Positions 9,176-18,628 of a stretch of 62,307 bases of DNA are shown in pieces. The DNA comes from Gammaproteobacteria bacterium (lineage in GTDB: Bacteria > Pseudomonadota > Gammaproteobacteria > Enterobacterales > Neiellaceae), in NCBI GenBank assembly GCA_017425245.1, contig JAFOOX010000062.1:1-62307 (forward strand), written 5' to 3'. A program made the position numbers and the translations under genes. Positions within the stretch are counted from its first letter, which is position 1; each line of letters opens with the position of its first letter. Below the pieces are notes generated by a model. That model had not been told where the DNA came from, did not search any database, and saw only the letters and a program-made list of their open reading frames with translations.

Positions 9176-11002
9176 TCAGCCTCCCATGGCATTTGATGCC
9201 AGCTTTGAGCCATCCGACGTTTGTACCGCCTCCTGTGCTGGCGCCGCGCCTCCCAGGCTCCAGCGCTCTGATAGCTCCTCGTACTCCCACAAGGAGCGGT
9301 AATAATCACTTTCGGCCATGAGGTGATCGTGGCGCCCACGCTTCTGCAAGGCACCCGCCTCAAGCACCAGGATCTGGTCGGCCTGTTCAATTCCGTACAG
9401 CCTGTGCGCCACAACGAGCAAGGTCGTATGTGGGTATTCGGTGAGCAGCGCCTGAAAGAACGCGCGCTGCGTCAAGCTGTCGGCAAATGCAGTCGACTCA
9501 TCCAGCACCAGCACCGCTGGATCCGCGAGCAGGGCCCGGGCAACGGCCAACCGTTGACGCTCGCCGCCAGACAGGCGGGCACCGAGTTCGTTGAGCGGGG
9601 TGTCGTAGCCCAACGGCAGGGCCTGGATCGTCATCTCCACCTGCGCTACGCGAACCGCCCGCTGGATCTCCTGTGCGGATGCCTCCGGGCAAGCCAGCAG
9701 AAGATTGTCTCGCACCGTTCCGCTGAACAGAAACACCTCTTGGGTTGCAAGCGCGATACAGCGGGCTCGTTCTTGATCGTCGAGATCAGCAATGCTCACA
9801 CCGTTGGCGGTCACGGCTCCCGACGTCGGCGTCAACAGACCCGCAACCAGTTGCGCAATGGTGGACTTGCCGGAGCCGGAAGGGCCCAGCAGGACATTGA
9901 ACGTGGCTGGTTCCAGGCACAGGCTGATCCCGGCGAGCACCTCCCCGTCGCCGTAACGGAATCTGACCTGATCCAGTTCGATGCGGATTGCATCATCCGC
10001 CGCCAGACGCGCCTGGCCCTTGCTGCGGCTGAGCGCCAGCAGCGGCGCCATTCGCTTGATACCCGCGACAATGGGTGGCATCTCCATCAGGAAGCGGCCG
10101 ACTTTGAGCAGCGGACGAAAAATACCGGCCCCCAGCAGCACGGCCACCACAACCTCGGCGATACCGATCTCACCATGGGTGTGAAGCCATGCACCGAGCG
10201 GTAACAGCAGCAATAGGTGGGATCCAAGAACGCTGGTGAAGAGCGCCCAACCCGGAACCGTATTGCGGGTGATCTGTTCGGTCAACCGGTAATACGCACG
10301 AAGCCGCTGGCGCAGCAGCCTGAACCCGGAAGCACTGCGGCAAAACACCTTGAGTACCGGCATGTTGCGCAGGTACTCGACGGTCACATTGTTCAGACTG
10401 GCGGTTTCATGATTGAACCTGTCTTGGTTCTGCCCCACGCCGCGCATGGCGATTGCGGAAGCAAGCAGCGCCATAGGACCGATCGCCAGGGCCGCCAGCG
10501 CCAGACGCCAGTCGATCCACAGCAGGGCAAGGGTGACGCACAGCGGGGCCATCAGCGCGGCCGCGAGTTCCACCGTGTGGTGAGCGATGAAGGCTTCCAT
10601 ACGCTCGACATCCTGGATCACCGACTGCTTTAGGGCCCCGGCACCCTGTGCATGGATCCAGTGCAATGGCGCATCATCGAGTCGAGCCACCAAGCGGTTG
10701 CGCGTGCTCATCATGATTGAATAGGCCGCATGATGGCTGATCAGATACGCCATGCCATAGGCCATGTATTTCAGCGCTATGCCCCCAAACAGCCAGGGCG
10801 CCAACGCCACAAGCACGTTGGTAGATGCCTGGGGCGTTTCAAGCACGGCTTCGATCGCAAAGAAAAGGACGGCGAACGGCGCAAGCTCGGCCACCACGGC
10901 GATCAGGGTTGCGATCAAGGCCCCCGCCATGGCCAGCCGGTGGCCAACCGAGAGCTCCAGCAATATGCGTCGCACACCCATATGATCCGAATGCCTGCCC
11001 AT
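9176..11002 (-). CDS. ABC transporter, fused permease/ATPase (YbtP-like half)
   Basis: A 608-residue partner of the downstream half-transporter. The N-terminal membrane domain is followed by GPSGSGKST (Walker A, about residue 375), LSGGERQRLAVARAL, VLVLDESTAFADS (Walker B) and VVAHRLYGI. The TAFAD variant of the D-loop also occurs in YbtP-type siderophore transporters. ATG 11002 has GGAG nine bases upstream. It is the first gene of the minus-strand transport block and faces the divergent binding-protein operon across 172 bases, so 11003-11174 should hold both promoters. I could not make out a Fur or AraC-type site there. Confidence 0.88.
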   Translation of the reverse strand: MGRHSDHMGVRRILLELSVGHRLAMAGALIATLIAVVAELAPFAVLFFAIEAVLETPQASTNVLVALAPWLFGGIALKYMAYGMAYLISHHAAYSIMMSTRNRLVARLDDAPLHWIHAQGAGALKQSVIQDVERMEAFIAHHTVELAAALMAPLCVTLALLWIDWRLALAALAIGPMALLASAIAMRGVGQNQDRFNHETASLNNVTVEYLRNMPVLKVFCRSASGFRLLRQRLRAYYRLTEQITRNTVPGWALFTSVLGSHLLLLLPLGAWLHTHGEIGIAEVVVAVLLGAGIFRPLLKVGRFLMEMPPIVAGIKRMAPLLALSRSKGQARLAADDAIRIELDQVRFRYGDGEVLAGISLCLEPATFNVLLGPSGSGKSTIAQLVAGLLTPTSGAVTANGVSIADLDDQERARCIALATQEVFLFSGTVRDNLLLACPEASAQEIQRAVRVAQVEMTIQALPLGYDTPLNELGARLSGGERQRLAVARALLADPAVLVLDESTAFADSLTQRAFFQALLTEYPHTTLLVVAHRLYGIEQADQILVLEAGALQKRGRHDHLMAESDYYRSLWEYEELSERWSLGGAAPAQEAVQTSDGSKLASNAMGG

Positions 11003-11174
11003 CCATCAGGGCTCCGTCATGGAAGGAACTACATCAGCCTACGGGTGGATCTTGCGCCCAAGCCACCCCAAACGGGCGTCAACTACGGGCACCGAGATTC
11101 CCGATTCGGGTAGCGAACATCCCACACTCGACTGACACTGGCTGCCAATGTGAACCATGGGAAGGCATTGCCGC

Positions 11175-12125
11175 ATGCGTAATGTTCTGAATTTCCTGCT
11201 GTCATTCATTGCTCTGTGTTCATCCGCCGTGTTGGCGCAAGGCTATCCGCTGACCATCATCGATGATCGCGACAAACCGGTGACCATCGCACAGCCACCT
11301 CAAACCGTTGCGTCGGTATCATCGTTCGGGGCGGATGTGATGGCAGCGCTCGGCCGCCAGGTTGCGGGTATCTCCACGCTCAACGGTCAGCGTTCTGCCT
11401 ATCTGGGTGATTCGGCGACCAAAGCCGTGAGCTTGGGCGAAGTGCATCAGACCAACCTCGAAATCCTCACGCAACTGGCCCCCGATCTGACCATCGGTTT
11501 ACGCACCTATACCGAACCCTTCGCCAGAAAGATCGAGGAGACAGGAACGCTTCTGGCGTTCGACCTGACCACCCTTGATGACTCATTGAACGCGGTAACG
11601 CTGGCGACACGGGCGTTGGGTGCAGACAGCCAAGGCGAGGCCATGAACAAGGGTTTCCTGGACGAGTTGGAGGCAGCAGCAAAGCAAACTGACGGTAACG
11701 TCAGTGCCGTCTTCCTCTGGCATTGGGGTAATGTCCCTTATGCCTACTACAACAACCACTTGACGCCGCAGATCATGGTGCGCCTGGGGGCCACCAACAT
11801 CCACGGGGAACCGCCGCAGGGAATGGCATCAATAGACTCGGCAGCAATGACCATGGAAGCCTTGCTGCGTCTGAACCCGGATGTGATCCTCTCATTCAAG
11901 GGAGAAGCGGGGCCTTTCGTCCAACACCCGGCCTGGCAACGTCTCAAAGCCGTCCAATCGGGCCGGGCCTGGCGCGTCGCAGATCACTATGTCATGTCAC
12001 ATGGCCCCATTGCCCGGCGCATGGTGCTGCACGAAGTCGCGCATCTTCTTTACCCATCAGTGTTCCCCGAGCCCAGCGAGATCCCGCTCGCGGCCCGTGC
12101 CAAGCCTATGGACTTCGAGCGTTAA
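11175..12125 (+). CDS. Periplasmic ferric-siderophore binding protein (FecB/FhuD type)
   Basis: Class III periplasmic binding protein of 316 residues that would hand a ferric chelate to the permeases encoded next. A signal peptide (MRNVLNFLLSFIALCSSAVLA-Q) lacks a lipobox cysteine, so the protein should be soluble in the periplasm. The mature part starts LTIIDDRDKPVTIAQPPQ and contains VSSFGADVMAALG and NLEILTQLAPDLTIG, typical of this fold. ATG 11175 is preceded by GGAAGG about ten bases upstream; an ATG at 11157 would spoil the signal peptide. Permease, permease, ATPase and receptor genes follow with tiny gaps or overlaps. Confidence 0.88.
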   Translation: MRNVLNFLLSFIALCSSAVLAQGYPLTIIDDRDKPVTIAQPPQTVASVSSFGADVMAALGRQVAGISTLNGQRSAYLGDSATKAVSLGEVHQTNLEILTQLAPDLTIGLRTYTEPFARKIEETGTLLAFDLTTLDDSLNAVTLATRALGADSQGEAMNKGFLDELEAAAKQTDGNVSAVFLWHWGNVPYAYYNNHLTPQIMVRLGATNIHGEPPQGMASIDSAAMTMEALLRLNPDVILSFKGEAGPFVQHPAWQRLKAVQSGRAWRVADHYVMSHGPIARRMVLHEVAHLLYPSVFPEPSEIPLAARAKPMDFER

Positions 12126-12131
12126 TCGGCT

Positions 12132-13154
12132 ATGAGCAGACACTTGGTTGACACATGGGCTGACTTCTCGTTGACGTCGCGAGCAGTCTGGATCTCTGGC
12201 CTCAGTCTGGTGGCCATAGGGGCAACCCTGATTGGATCTCTGGTATGGGGTGATTATGGCGTTTCGTTCAGCCACGCACTTGAACTCGTCGCCTACGACG
12301 ATGGTTCCGATGCCGCCTTTGTGATCCATGAGATCCGTTTTCCCCGCCTACTGGCGGCGATGCTGGTCGGATCCGCTTTGGGGCTTTCAGGCGCCATAGT
12401 CCAGGCGATCACCCGCAACCCGCTGGGAGAGCCGGGGCTTCTCGGTGTCACTGCCGGCGCCTCTTTTGCGATGGCCTTCAGCATGACTTTCTTCAGCCTT
12501 CCCACATCCGCTGAACTCGCTTTTGGTACCGTTGGCGGGATCTCGGCGGCGGCGCTCACACTTGCCATTGGTATGAAGGCCCGGCTGGATCCGCTGTACC
12601 TGACACTGACCGGGATGAGCGTCAATCTGTTCTTTGGCGCCGCTATCATCGTCATGCTGGTGTCCGCCAACATAGAGGTCAACGGTATCTATTACTGGCT
12701 GACCGGCAGTTTGGTCAACCGTACATGGGACCATGTCGCCATACTCTGGCCCTGGGTGGTATCAGGCTTGATCCTGGGCCTTTTCGGCGCAGGACGGCTG
12801 GACGCACTGATCCTTGACGAGGATGTTCTGGCGTCGCTGGGCATTCGCGTAACCACATGGCGACTTCTGTTTGGCGTTGTCGTGGTAATGCTCGCAGCGG
12901 TCGCTGTAGCGGCCGCTGGACCGATCACATTCATCGGCTTGGTTGCACCGCACATTGTTCGCTTCGGCCTGGGCACCCAGGGGGTTAGTCACCGCATCCT
13001 GCTGCCACTCTCCGCGCTGGTGGGGGCCGCTCTGGTATGCGCCGCCGATCTTGCCGCCAAATGGCAGGAAGTGCCGGTTGGGATCCTCTGCGTGCTTCTC
13101 GGTGGACCGGTGCTTGTGTACTTGGTTGGCAGGCGGGAGGTTAGCGATGCTTAG
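12132..13154 (+). CDS. FecCD-family iron-siderophore permease, subunit 1
   Basis: A 340-residue inner-membrane permease with about nine to ten predicted helices. The family signatures are RFPRLLAAMLVGSALGLSGA near residue 72, ITRNPLGEPGLLGVTAG, and GPITFIGLVAPHIVR in the last third, which forms the cytoplasmic ATPase-docking region. It begins six bases after the binding-protein stop and overlaps the next permease by eight bases, so it is co-translated. It should pair with the following gene as the membrane core of a FecBCDE-type importer. Confidence 0.92.
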   Translation: MSRHLVDTWADFSLTSRAVWISGLSLVAIGATLIGSLVWGDYGVSFSHALELVAYDDGSDAAFVIHEIRFPRLLAAMLVGSALGLSGAIVQAITRNPLGEPGLLGVTAGASFAMAFSMTFFSLPTSAELAFGTVGGISAAALTLAIGMKARLDPLYLTLTGMSVNLFFGAAIIVMLVSANIEVNGIYYWLTGSLVNRTWDHVAILWPWVVSGLILGLFGAGRLDALILDEDVLASLGIRVTTWRLLFGVVVVMLAAVAVAAAGPITFIGLVAPHIVRFGLGTQGVSHRILLPLSALVGAALVCAADLAAKWQEVPVGILCVLLGGPVLVYLVGRREVSDA

Positions 13155-14211
13155 CGTACCCCCTGCCATCGCGTCACGCTCTGACCGCCGCTACGCGATG
13201 GGCCTGCTATTTCTGAGCGCATTGCTGGCGTTGCTGGTCCTGGCTTCACTGTTTTTTGGGGCAGTTTCACTCCCCGCAGGCGATCTTTTCACCGGGCTTG
13301 TATCGCGCCAGGCGTCATCGCTGGAAAGTGCCTTGGTCTGGCAACTGCGACTCCCGCGGACCCTGCTCGCGGTGCTCGTTGGCCTGCAGTTTGCCACCGC
13401 CGGTTTGATCCTGCAGGCGGTGATCCGCAACCCGCTGGCCGATCCTGGTGTCATCGGCGTATCCAGCGGCGCCGGGCTGGCGGTTGTTGCATTGCTGTTG
13501 GTGAGTGACATGGCCGGAGCCGATCCGCTGATCGGCACCAACCAACCCTCCATGATGGCCTGGCTGCCGGTCGCTGCCCTATTCGGCGGGCTGGCGGCCG
13601 CCAGCCTTGTTCTGGCTATGTCCTGGCGGGCAAAGCTCTGTCCCATCCGCCTCACGCTCAATGGCGTCGCGGTGGGGGCGGTGCTCAATGCGCTGGTGAT
13701 GTGGACCATCATCGTCTGGGGCGGCGCACGCACCGAGATCGCGCTGATCTGGCTGGCAGGCAGTCTTTATGGGCGCGACTTTCTCCATCTGCAGGTGTTG
13801 TGGCCATGGTGTCTGGTTGGGATCCTGGGAACCTTGGCATTGCTGCGACCGCTGTCCTTGTTGCGTCTGGATGATGCAGTCTCGGCCAGTCTCGGTATGC
13901 GAGGCCTGTTCTGGCGAGTCACTGCGATCATCGTAGCCGTCATCCTCGCGGCCAGTGCGGTGGCGGTTACCGGCCCCATAGGCTTCGTCGGCCTGGTCAC
14001 TCCGCACTTGTCGCGCCTTCTTGCAGGGCCGGATGAGCGGTCGCTCATCGTCGTGAACATGATGGTCGGCAGCATCTTGATGCTCAGCGCAGATCTTCTC
14101 GGGCGCTCCCTGATCAGCCCACTGGAGATCCCGGCGGGTGCGCTGACCACCCTGCTCGGCATTCCAGTTTTCCTCCTGCTCCTACATCGTCAACGGAGGC
14201 TCGGCATATGA
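13147..14211 (+). CDS. FecCD-family iron-siderophore permease, subunit 2
   Basis: A 354-residue permease partner of the preceding gene. The same signature blocks appear: RLPRTLLAVLVGLQFATAG, IRNPLADPGVIGVSSGAGL, and GPIGFVGLVTPHLSRLLAG near the end. ATG 13147 lies inside the last codons of the upstream gene with GGGAGG seven bases ahead; longer readings into the upstream gene are not needed because the first helix is intact from here. Its TGA overlaps the ATG of the ATPase gene (ATGA). Two distinct permeases, rather than a fused FhuB type, are typical of FecCD/FepDG systems. Confidence 0.92.
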   Translation: MLSVPPAIASRSDRRYAMGLLFLSALLALLVLASLFFGAVSLPAGDLFTGLVSRQASSLESALVWQLRLPRTLLAVLVGLQFATAGLILQAVIRNPLADPGVIGVSSGAGLAVVALLLVSDMAGADPLIGTNQPSMMAWLPVAALFGGLAAASLVLAMSWRAKLCPIRLTLNGVAVGAVLNALVMWTIIVWGGARTEIALIWLAGSLYGRDFLHLQVLWPWCLVGILGTLALLRPLSLLRLDDAVSASLGMRGLFWRVTAIIVAVILAASAVAVTGPIGFVGLVTPHLSRLLAGPDERSLIVVNMMVGSILMLSADLLGRSLISPLEIPAGALTTLLGIPVFLLLLHRQRRLGI

Positions 14212-15083
14212 CGCTGACCGTAAGTCAATTGCGACTGAGCTACGGCGCTCGTGAAGTAGTCCAGGTCACCGATTTGGTTCTTGAACCCGCCAGAACGGTA
14301 TGCCTGATCGGACCCAATGGCTGCGGCAAGTCTACGCTGCTCAAGGCTCTGGCTGGGTTGAACAGGCCTACAGCCGGCATCGTTTCGCTCGATGGAAAAC
14401 TCCTCGGCTCCTGGGATCCGAAATCCTTGGCCAGGCGGCTGGCTTTTCTTCCCCAGTCACCCACGACCCCTCAGGGGATCAGCGTACGCCAGTTGGTGGC
14501 TCATGGTCGCTACCCGCACCTGGGTATCCTCTCTCGGCACTCGACCCATGATCATGAAATCGTTGGCTGGGCCATGGAGGCGACGGGTATCGCGCACCTG
14601 TGCCGCCGTGATGTTGGCACGCTCTCTGGCGGCGAGCGGCAACGCACATGGATCGCGATGATCTTGGCCCAAGAAGCAGGCATCGTTCTTCTCGACGAAC
14701 CCACCACCTACTTGGATATGGGCCATCAAGCGGAGCTGATGGAACTGCTTGCGGATCTGCAGAGAAAACGTCGCCTTACCATCATCATGGTCCTGCACGA
14801 TCTCAATCAAGCCAGCCATTACGCCGATCGCCTGTTAGCCCTGCGGGACGGCCAGATCATCGCCGACGGACCACCGCGCGACGTTGTCGATTCACACCTG
14901 AGCGAACGCCTGTTTGGGCTGGTCACGCAGCGCATCGATCGTACCCTCTCGGGACGGATCGTACCCTACTGTTTGCCGCTCGGCCCCGTGGCTGCAACTC
15001 CTGCCATTCCCGAAAGCAAGGTCGACAAAAACACGATCGAGCCGGCCAAAGTCATGTCCTACTTAGAGGTCTTTCCGCAATGA
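14208..15083 (+). CDS. ABC transporter ATPase for iron-siderophore uptake (FecE/FepC type)
   Basis: A 291-residue cytoplasmic ATPase that energises the two FecCD permeases. It shows GPNGCGKSTLLKALAG (Walker A), LSGGERQRTWIAMILAQ (signature), IVLLDEPTTYLD (Walker B) and MVLHDLNQA (H-loop histidine). The DEPTTYLD form is usual for FecE/FhuC proteins. Start and stop both overlap neighbours as ATGA, giving tight coupling from permease to ATPase to receptor. The last 35 or so residues extend past the usual family end and look unstructured. Confidence 0.93.
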   Translation: MTLTVSQLRLSYGAREVVQVTDLVLEPARTVCLIGPNGCGKSTLLKALAGLNRPTAGIVSLDGKLLGSWDPKSLARRLAFLPQSPTTPQGISVRQLVAHGRYPHLGILSRHSTHDHEIVGWAMEATGIAHLCRRDVGTLSGGERQRTWIAMILAQEAGIVLLDEPTTYLDMGHQAELMELLADLQRKRRLTIIMVLHDLNQASHYADRLLALRDGQIIADGPPRDVVDSHLSERLFGLVTQRIDRTLSGRIVPYCLPLGPVAATPAIPESKVDKNTIEPAKVMSYLEVFPQ

Positions 15084-17266
15084 GTACGCTATTTCCATCC
15101 CGCAAACGGCGCCTGCTGGCGTTTTTCCTGGCAACCAGTGTTCCTGTGTCCGGCACCGCCTTGGCGCAACCTTCAGAGCCCAAAGACGATGAGATTCTCA
15201 CCTTGCCAGTGGTGCAGGTCACTGCGCGGTTCACGGAAGAGCAAGCCAAAGATCTCCCCTTCAGCATGAACGTGCTCTCCGGCGAGGATGCGGAAGAGCG
15301 GCGTCTGTACAGCCTGGAGGATGTCCTGCGTCAAACGCCGGGAGTGGATGTGGTGACCAGTATGGGCGTGGCGAACACCACGCTGCGCATGCGCGGAGTT
15401 GGTGCACTGCAGAAGATCAGCGGGGATGATACCTCGGTGGTGATCAGTGTCGACGGCATGCCGATGTCCGCTTCCAATGCCACGCTGGATATCCTTGACG
15501 TGGAACGGGTCGAGGTGTTGAAAGGCCCACAGGGCACCCTGTTCGGACGTAACTCCGAGGCCGGCGCAGTCAATGTGGTAACGCGCAAGCCCACTCGCTT
15601 CTTCGAGGCCAGTCTGCGCGGTGAATTGGGTCAGAACAACCAGCAGCAACTGGAAGGCATGATCAGCGGTCCGCTGTCCGATGCCGTTTCAGCGCGGCTT
15701 GCGATCCGCGGCTCGGAAGTTGATAACTACATCGAAAATAGCCAAACCGGTGGGCCGCTGAACGAACCTAGCGACTTCAGCTCCAGAGCGAGCCTGCAGT
15801 GGAAGATTGCCAAGGATTCAACCCTCAATCTGAGCGCCGGCCGTCAAGTTCTTGAGGACCAGGACTGGATCTATCTCCTGCATCCCTATGGCGATCCGCC
15901 CCAGAGCGATATCCCACCAGACAGCGAGGGTAACCGCCGCGAAGTCGATCGCTACAGCGCCGAGTTAACTCACTATTTCGATAGTTCGCTCATCACGGCC
16001 CTGACCGGTTTTGCCAAAACCCACCACAGCAGCAGCACGCCCATTTATGAAGGGCGGACCTACACGCAACTGATCGGTTTCCGCCCCGATGCAATGTGGA
16101 ACAACTTGGTACAGGAGACAATCGCCAATTATGAATTGCGCCTGAGTGCGCTCCCTGAAGCCGAAACGTTCTGGGTGATCGGAGCCAATCTTTATCATTC
16201 AGACCGGGAGCTGAACCGGTTCGACTCCTACGATACCTTCTACTTGGAGAACCCCGCCGCTTCCAGTTCTAACCGCGATCTCAGCTCCAAGGCCCGAGCA
16301 GTTTTCGCAGAGACCACTCTGCCATTAGCCAAGTCAACCAAACTGACTATTGGTGGGCGTTACACTTGGGAAAAGAAGAACTACAGCGGTTACTGGTGGG
16401 CAAATCCCGAGAATCCTAGCCCCATTCGGGAAGCCTGGGACTCCCAATCACTGTCCGAAGATTACGCAACCGGGCGATTGGCGCTGGCCCACGCCCTGAC
16501 ACCACAGCTGAACCTGTATGGTGTTATTGCCCGCGGGTACAAATCCGGCGGTTTTGATGAGGAGGGCGTCGGTTATACCTACGGTTTGCCCGATGAGCCT
16601 TACAAGGCTGGACGGGTAAACAGCTATGAAACGGGGCTCAAGTATGAGAGCCAAGACCGCCGACTGATCTTCAACCTGGCGACGTTCTTCAATGATGTTA
16701 GTAACGATCACCTGCTGATGTTTGATCCGCAGACCATGACAACCCGCAAGAGTAACCGGGACGTAACCACCAAAGGTGCGGAACTCGACATGCAGTGGTC
16801 ATTCAACAGCCGCTGGAGCGCCAGCGGTGGCCTGGCCTATACCAACGCAAAGATAAGGGATGGTGGCGATGGCTCTGTCGCAGACGGTGTCGCATCCGGC
16901 AACGATGTTCCCGAAGTGCCTCGCTGGGGGGGCACGCTTTCAATCGCCTATCAGCGCCCCTTGGGCACAATAATCGGGCTTTCGTCGGCGGATCTGCACG
17001 CTCAACTCACCAACCGCTACGTCGGCAGCCGTGCCGCCACCCCCCAGAACAACTTCGACCTGCAAGCCTACAACAAGATGGATCTGCGGATCGGCATATA
17101 TCACGGACTGACCGATTTCTATCTCTGGGCCGACAACCTGCTTGATGAGCAATACGATCTGTATGGCTACTATATCCCCGCCTACATGCCAGATGGAGCA
17201 GATGCCAGGATTGGCGCACCCGGCCAAGGGCGGAGCTTTGGCGTTGGTGTGAATGTCTTGTTCTGA
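15080..17266 (+). CDS. TonB-dependent siderophore receptor (FyuA-like), second copy
   Basis: A 728-residue outer-membrane receptor starting at ATG 15080, which overlaps the ATPase stop. A signal peptide (MSTLFPSRKRRLLAFFLA... ending ALA-Q) is followed by ILTLPVVQVTARFTEE, the plug motif KGPQGTLFGRNSEAGAVNVV, IARGYKSGGFD in the barrel, WADNLLDEQYDLYGYY, and a terminal GVNVLF. It shares the FyuA-like layout with the receptor at 5091-7292 but is clearly diverged, so this is not a recent tandem copy. Being co-translated with the FecBCDE-type importer, it probably serves that route, while the other receptor is encoded beside the YbtPQ-type route. Different ligands or iron-loaded forms are possible. 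Confidence 0.9.
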   Translation: MSTLFPSRKRRLLAFFLATSVPVSGTALAQPSEPKDDEILTLPVVQVTARFTEEQAKDLPFSMNVLSGEDAEERRLYSLEDVLRQTPGVDVVTSMGVANTTLRMRGVGALQKISGDDTSVVISVDGMPMSASNATLDILDVERVEVLKGPQGTLFGRNSEAGAVNVVTRKPTRFFEASLRGELGQNNQQQLEGMISGPLSDAVSARLAIRGSEVDNYIENSQTGGPLNEPSDFSSRASLQWKIAKDSTLNLSAGRQVLEDQDWIYLLHPYGDPPQSDIPPDSEGNRREVDRYSAELTHYFDSSLITALTGFAKTHHSSSTPIYEGRTYTQLIGFRPDAMWNNLVQETIANYELRLSALPEAETFWVIGANLYHSDRELNRFDSYDTFYLENPAASSSNRDLSSKARAVFAETTLPLAKSTKLTIGGRYTWEKKNYSGYWWANPENPSPIREAWDSQSLSEDYATGRLALAHALTPQLNLYGVIARGYKSGGFDEEGVGYTYGLPDEPYKAGRVNSYETGLKYESQDRRLIFNLATFFNDVSNDHLLMFDPQTMTTRKSNRDVTTKGAELDMQWSFNSRWSASGGLAYTNAKIRDGGDGSVADGVASGNDVPEVPRWGGTLSIAYQRPLGTIIGLSSADLHAQLTNRYVGSRAATPQNNFDLQAYNKMDLRIGIYHGLTDFYLWADNLLDEQYDLYGYYIPAYMPDGADARIGAPGQGRSFGVGVNVLF

Positions 17267-17279
17267 GTGACAGGCGACT

Positions 17280-18023
17280 GTGCAGCCCAACGAGATCTGC
17301 ATCTGGATCATGGCGACACATCAGGTACCTGAGAGGGCACTGTGGCAGCTCTCTCAGGTGCTGGCTCCATGGGAGCAGTCTCGTGCTGAAAGATATCTCC
17401 GCCCCTCAGATCGTCGAGATTACCTTTGCGCGCACGTACTGCGCCGGGCGCTTCTCTCGTACTGTTTTGAGCGACCTGAACAGGAGTGGGACTTTGAGCC
17501 AGACGATTTCGGTAAGCCGATCGTTCTCAATCGAGAACCACGCGGCCGGATCGAATGCAATCTGTCACATACAGGGGGTGTTGTGGCCGCGATTGCCGCG
17601 ATCGATCATGCCGTTGGCATCGACGTGGAGCGCCTTGACCGACCAATGGAACTCGATATCGCGGCTATCCTCTGCTCTTGTGTGGAGGAGGCCGCCGTTC
17701 GCGCCGCACCTCAATCCCGACAAAGAGAACAGCTGCTGCAGCTTTGGGTTCAAAAAGAGGCCCTCGTGAAAGCCGTTGGCAGGGGGTTATCGATGGACCT
17801 GTCCCAGATCGCATTCGATGACGATGGTTTCGCTGTGCTCAGCAGGCCCGTGCCTGGAATGGAACGGCCAGCGGACTGGCAAGTATGGAAATTGGCAACA
17901 GTTCCGAACACCCTGCTGGCTGCGGCAGTTCATGGCCGGGGACATCACCTCCGGATCCAGTGCACCCAAATCAACTGGATGCAGCTCTGCGAACCTTGCA
18001 TGGTTAACTCTGGCGAACATTGA
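17280..18023 (+). CDS. 4'-phosphopantetheinyl transferase, Sfp/EntD superfamily
   Basis: Converts apo carrier domains of the NRPS to the holo form by moving phosphopantetheine from CoA. The 247-residue chain has FGKP, NLSHTGG, AVGIDVE (metal-binding D and E) and WVQKEALVKAVGRGL, the ordered motifs of the family. The start is GTG 17280 with CAGG just upstream, 13 bases after the receptor stop, so it ends the transport operon. The last 20 or so residues (HLRIQCTQINWMQLCEP and beyond) are less family-like and run into repeat-rich intergenic DNA, so the original C-terminus may have been altered at the island junction. Confidence 0.9.
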   Translation: MQPNEICIWIMATHQVPERALWQLSQVLAPWEQSRAERYLRPSDRRDYLCAHVLRRALLSYCFERPEQEWDFEPDDFGKPIVLNREPRGRIECNLSHTGGVVAAIAAIDHAVGIDVERLDRPMELDIAAILCSCVEEAAVRAAPQSRQREQLLQLWVQKEALVKAVGRGLSMDLSQIAFDDDGFAVLSRPVPGMERPADWQVWKLATVPNTLLAAAVHGRGHHLRIQCTQINWMQLCEPCMVNSGEH

Positions 18024-18058
18024 AACAACGGATTCTTGAAATCCGAACCGTGGGATTC

Positions 18059-18131
18059 GCCACATTCAGCAGAAACATGCTGCGGAAACCATCGCCCAAG
18101 CCGCGACCTTTCGTTTTTTGGCACTGCTGAC
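18059..18131 (+). repeat. Direct repeat A, copy 1 (73 bp)
   Basis: Runs from gccacattcagcag to gcactgctgac and matches 22215-22285 in the same orientation with a handful of differences. It contains the small palindrome GCAGaaacatgCTGC. The two copies bracket the first AbiE module and the Fic gene. The rest of the 605-base gap 18024-18628 holds repeat B copy 1 and an operator; I see no gene in it. Confidence 0.75.
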
Positions 18132-18253
18132 AAGGTGGCGAGGGGAGGTCTGGACCAGCGTGGTGGCCGGACAGCGCTAGCAAGCGAGCCCTCATGTGCT
18201 GAGGGCCAATTGCATCATGCAGGCGAGCCAACGTCCCAGTTCCGTTACCCTGG

Positions 18254-18307
18254 TTACGTTCGCTGCGGTACGGACTGCCATCGAGGGTGGCACTTCGCGC
18301 GTCTGGG
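18254..18307 (+). repeat. Direct repeat B, copy 1 (54 bp)
   Basis: Matches 20557-20610 in the same orientation at roughly nine bases in ten (ttacgt, then cgctgcggt, through cgcgcgtctggg). The pair brackets the first AbiE module exactly, with one copy in each non-coding flank. No open frame is shared between the copies in a way that suggests a coding remnant. Confidence 0.7.
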
Positions 18308-18586
18308 AAGATGCTGAAAAGCGGCCCCCACCAGACCGAGTGGGCCAGTTGCTGGCGGAGGCCCACGCACCACGGCAATGCCTTCAACGGTTCGCTGCCG
18401 GCGTCACTCCCTAAGGCTTGGCTTCGATGACGAACTGCATTGTCCTGGCTTCATCCGTTCAGGATCTGGCCGAAGCCATGTTGGTTCTCGGGGAGTCACC
18501 CTCCTTTTATGTACGTGCTCGGGCTCATGAAGCCACGGGGGGTTATCTGTGGCCAGTAGCCGGGCACGCCTGCTGCAAATTGCGAC

Positions 18587-18616
18587 TTGTCAGATACTAG
18601 ACTACCATTCTGACAA
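18587..18616 (+). promoter_or_regulatory. Inverted repeat before the AbiE antitoxin gene, likely operator
   Basis: Perfect 7-base arms TTGTCAG and CTGACAA are separated by 16 bases and end 12 bases before the antitoxin ATG, next to the ribosome site AAGGAG. AbiEi antitoxins of the known abiE operons repress their own promoter by binding inverted repeats, so this is the natural candidate site. Binding is inferred. Confidence 0.5.
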
Positions 18617-18628
18617 AGGAGCATAACC

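Noticed and set aside
11003..11174. Fur box between the divergent transport operons
   Set aside because: No stretch approaches the 19-base Fur consensus; short AT-rich matches were too weak to report.
12943..13146. Long N-terminal extension of the second FecCD permease
   Set aside because: It lies wholly inside the first permease gene in another frame; ATG 13147 has its own ribosome site and a complete first helix.
18004..18387. Small minus-strand frame with a peptide (KTKGRGLG...MFLLNVA) also readable at 22121-22327
   Set aside because: The shared peptide is only the translation of repeat A; the frames differ outside it and have no ribosome site.
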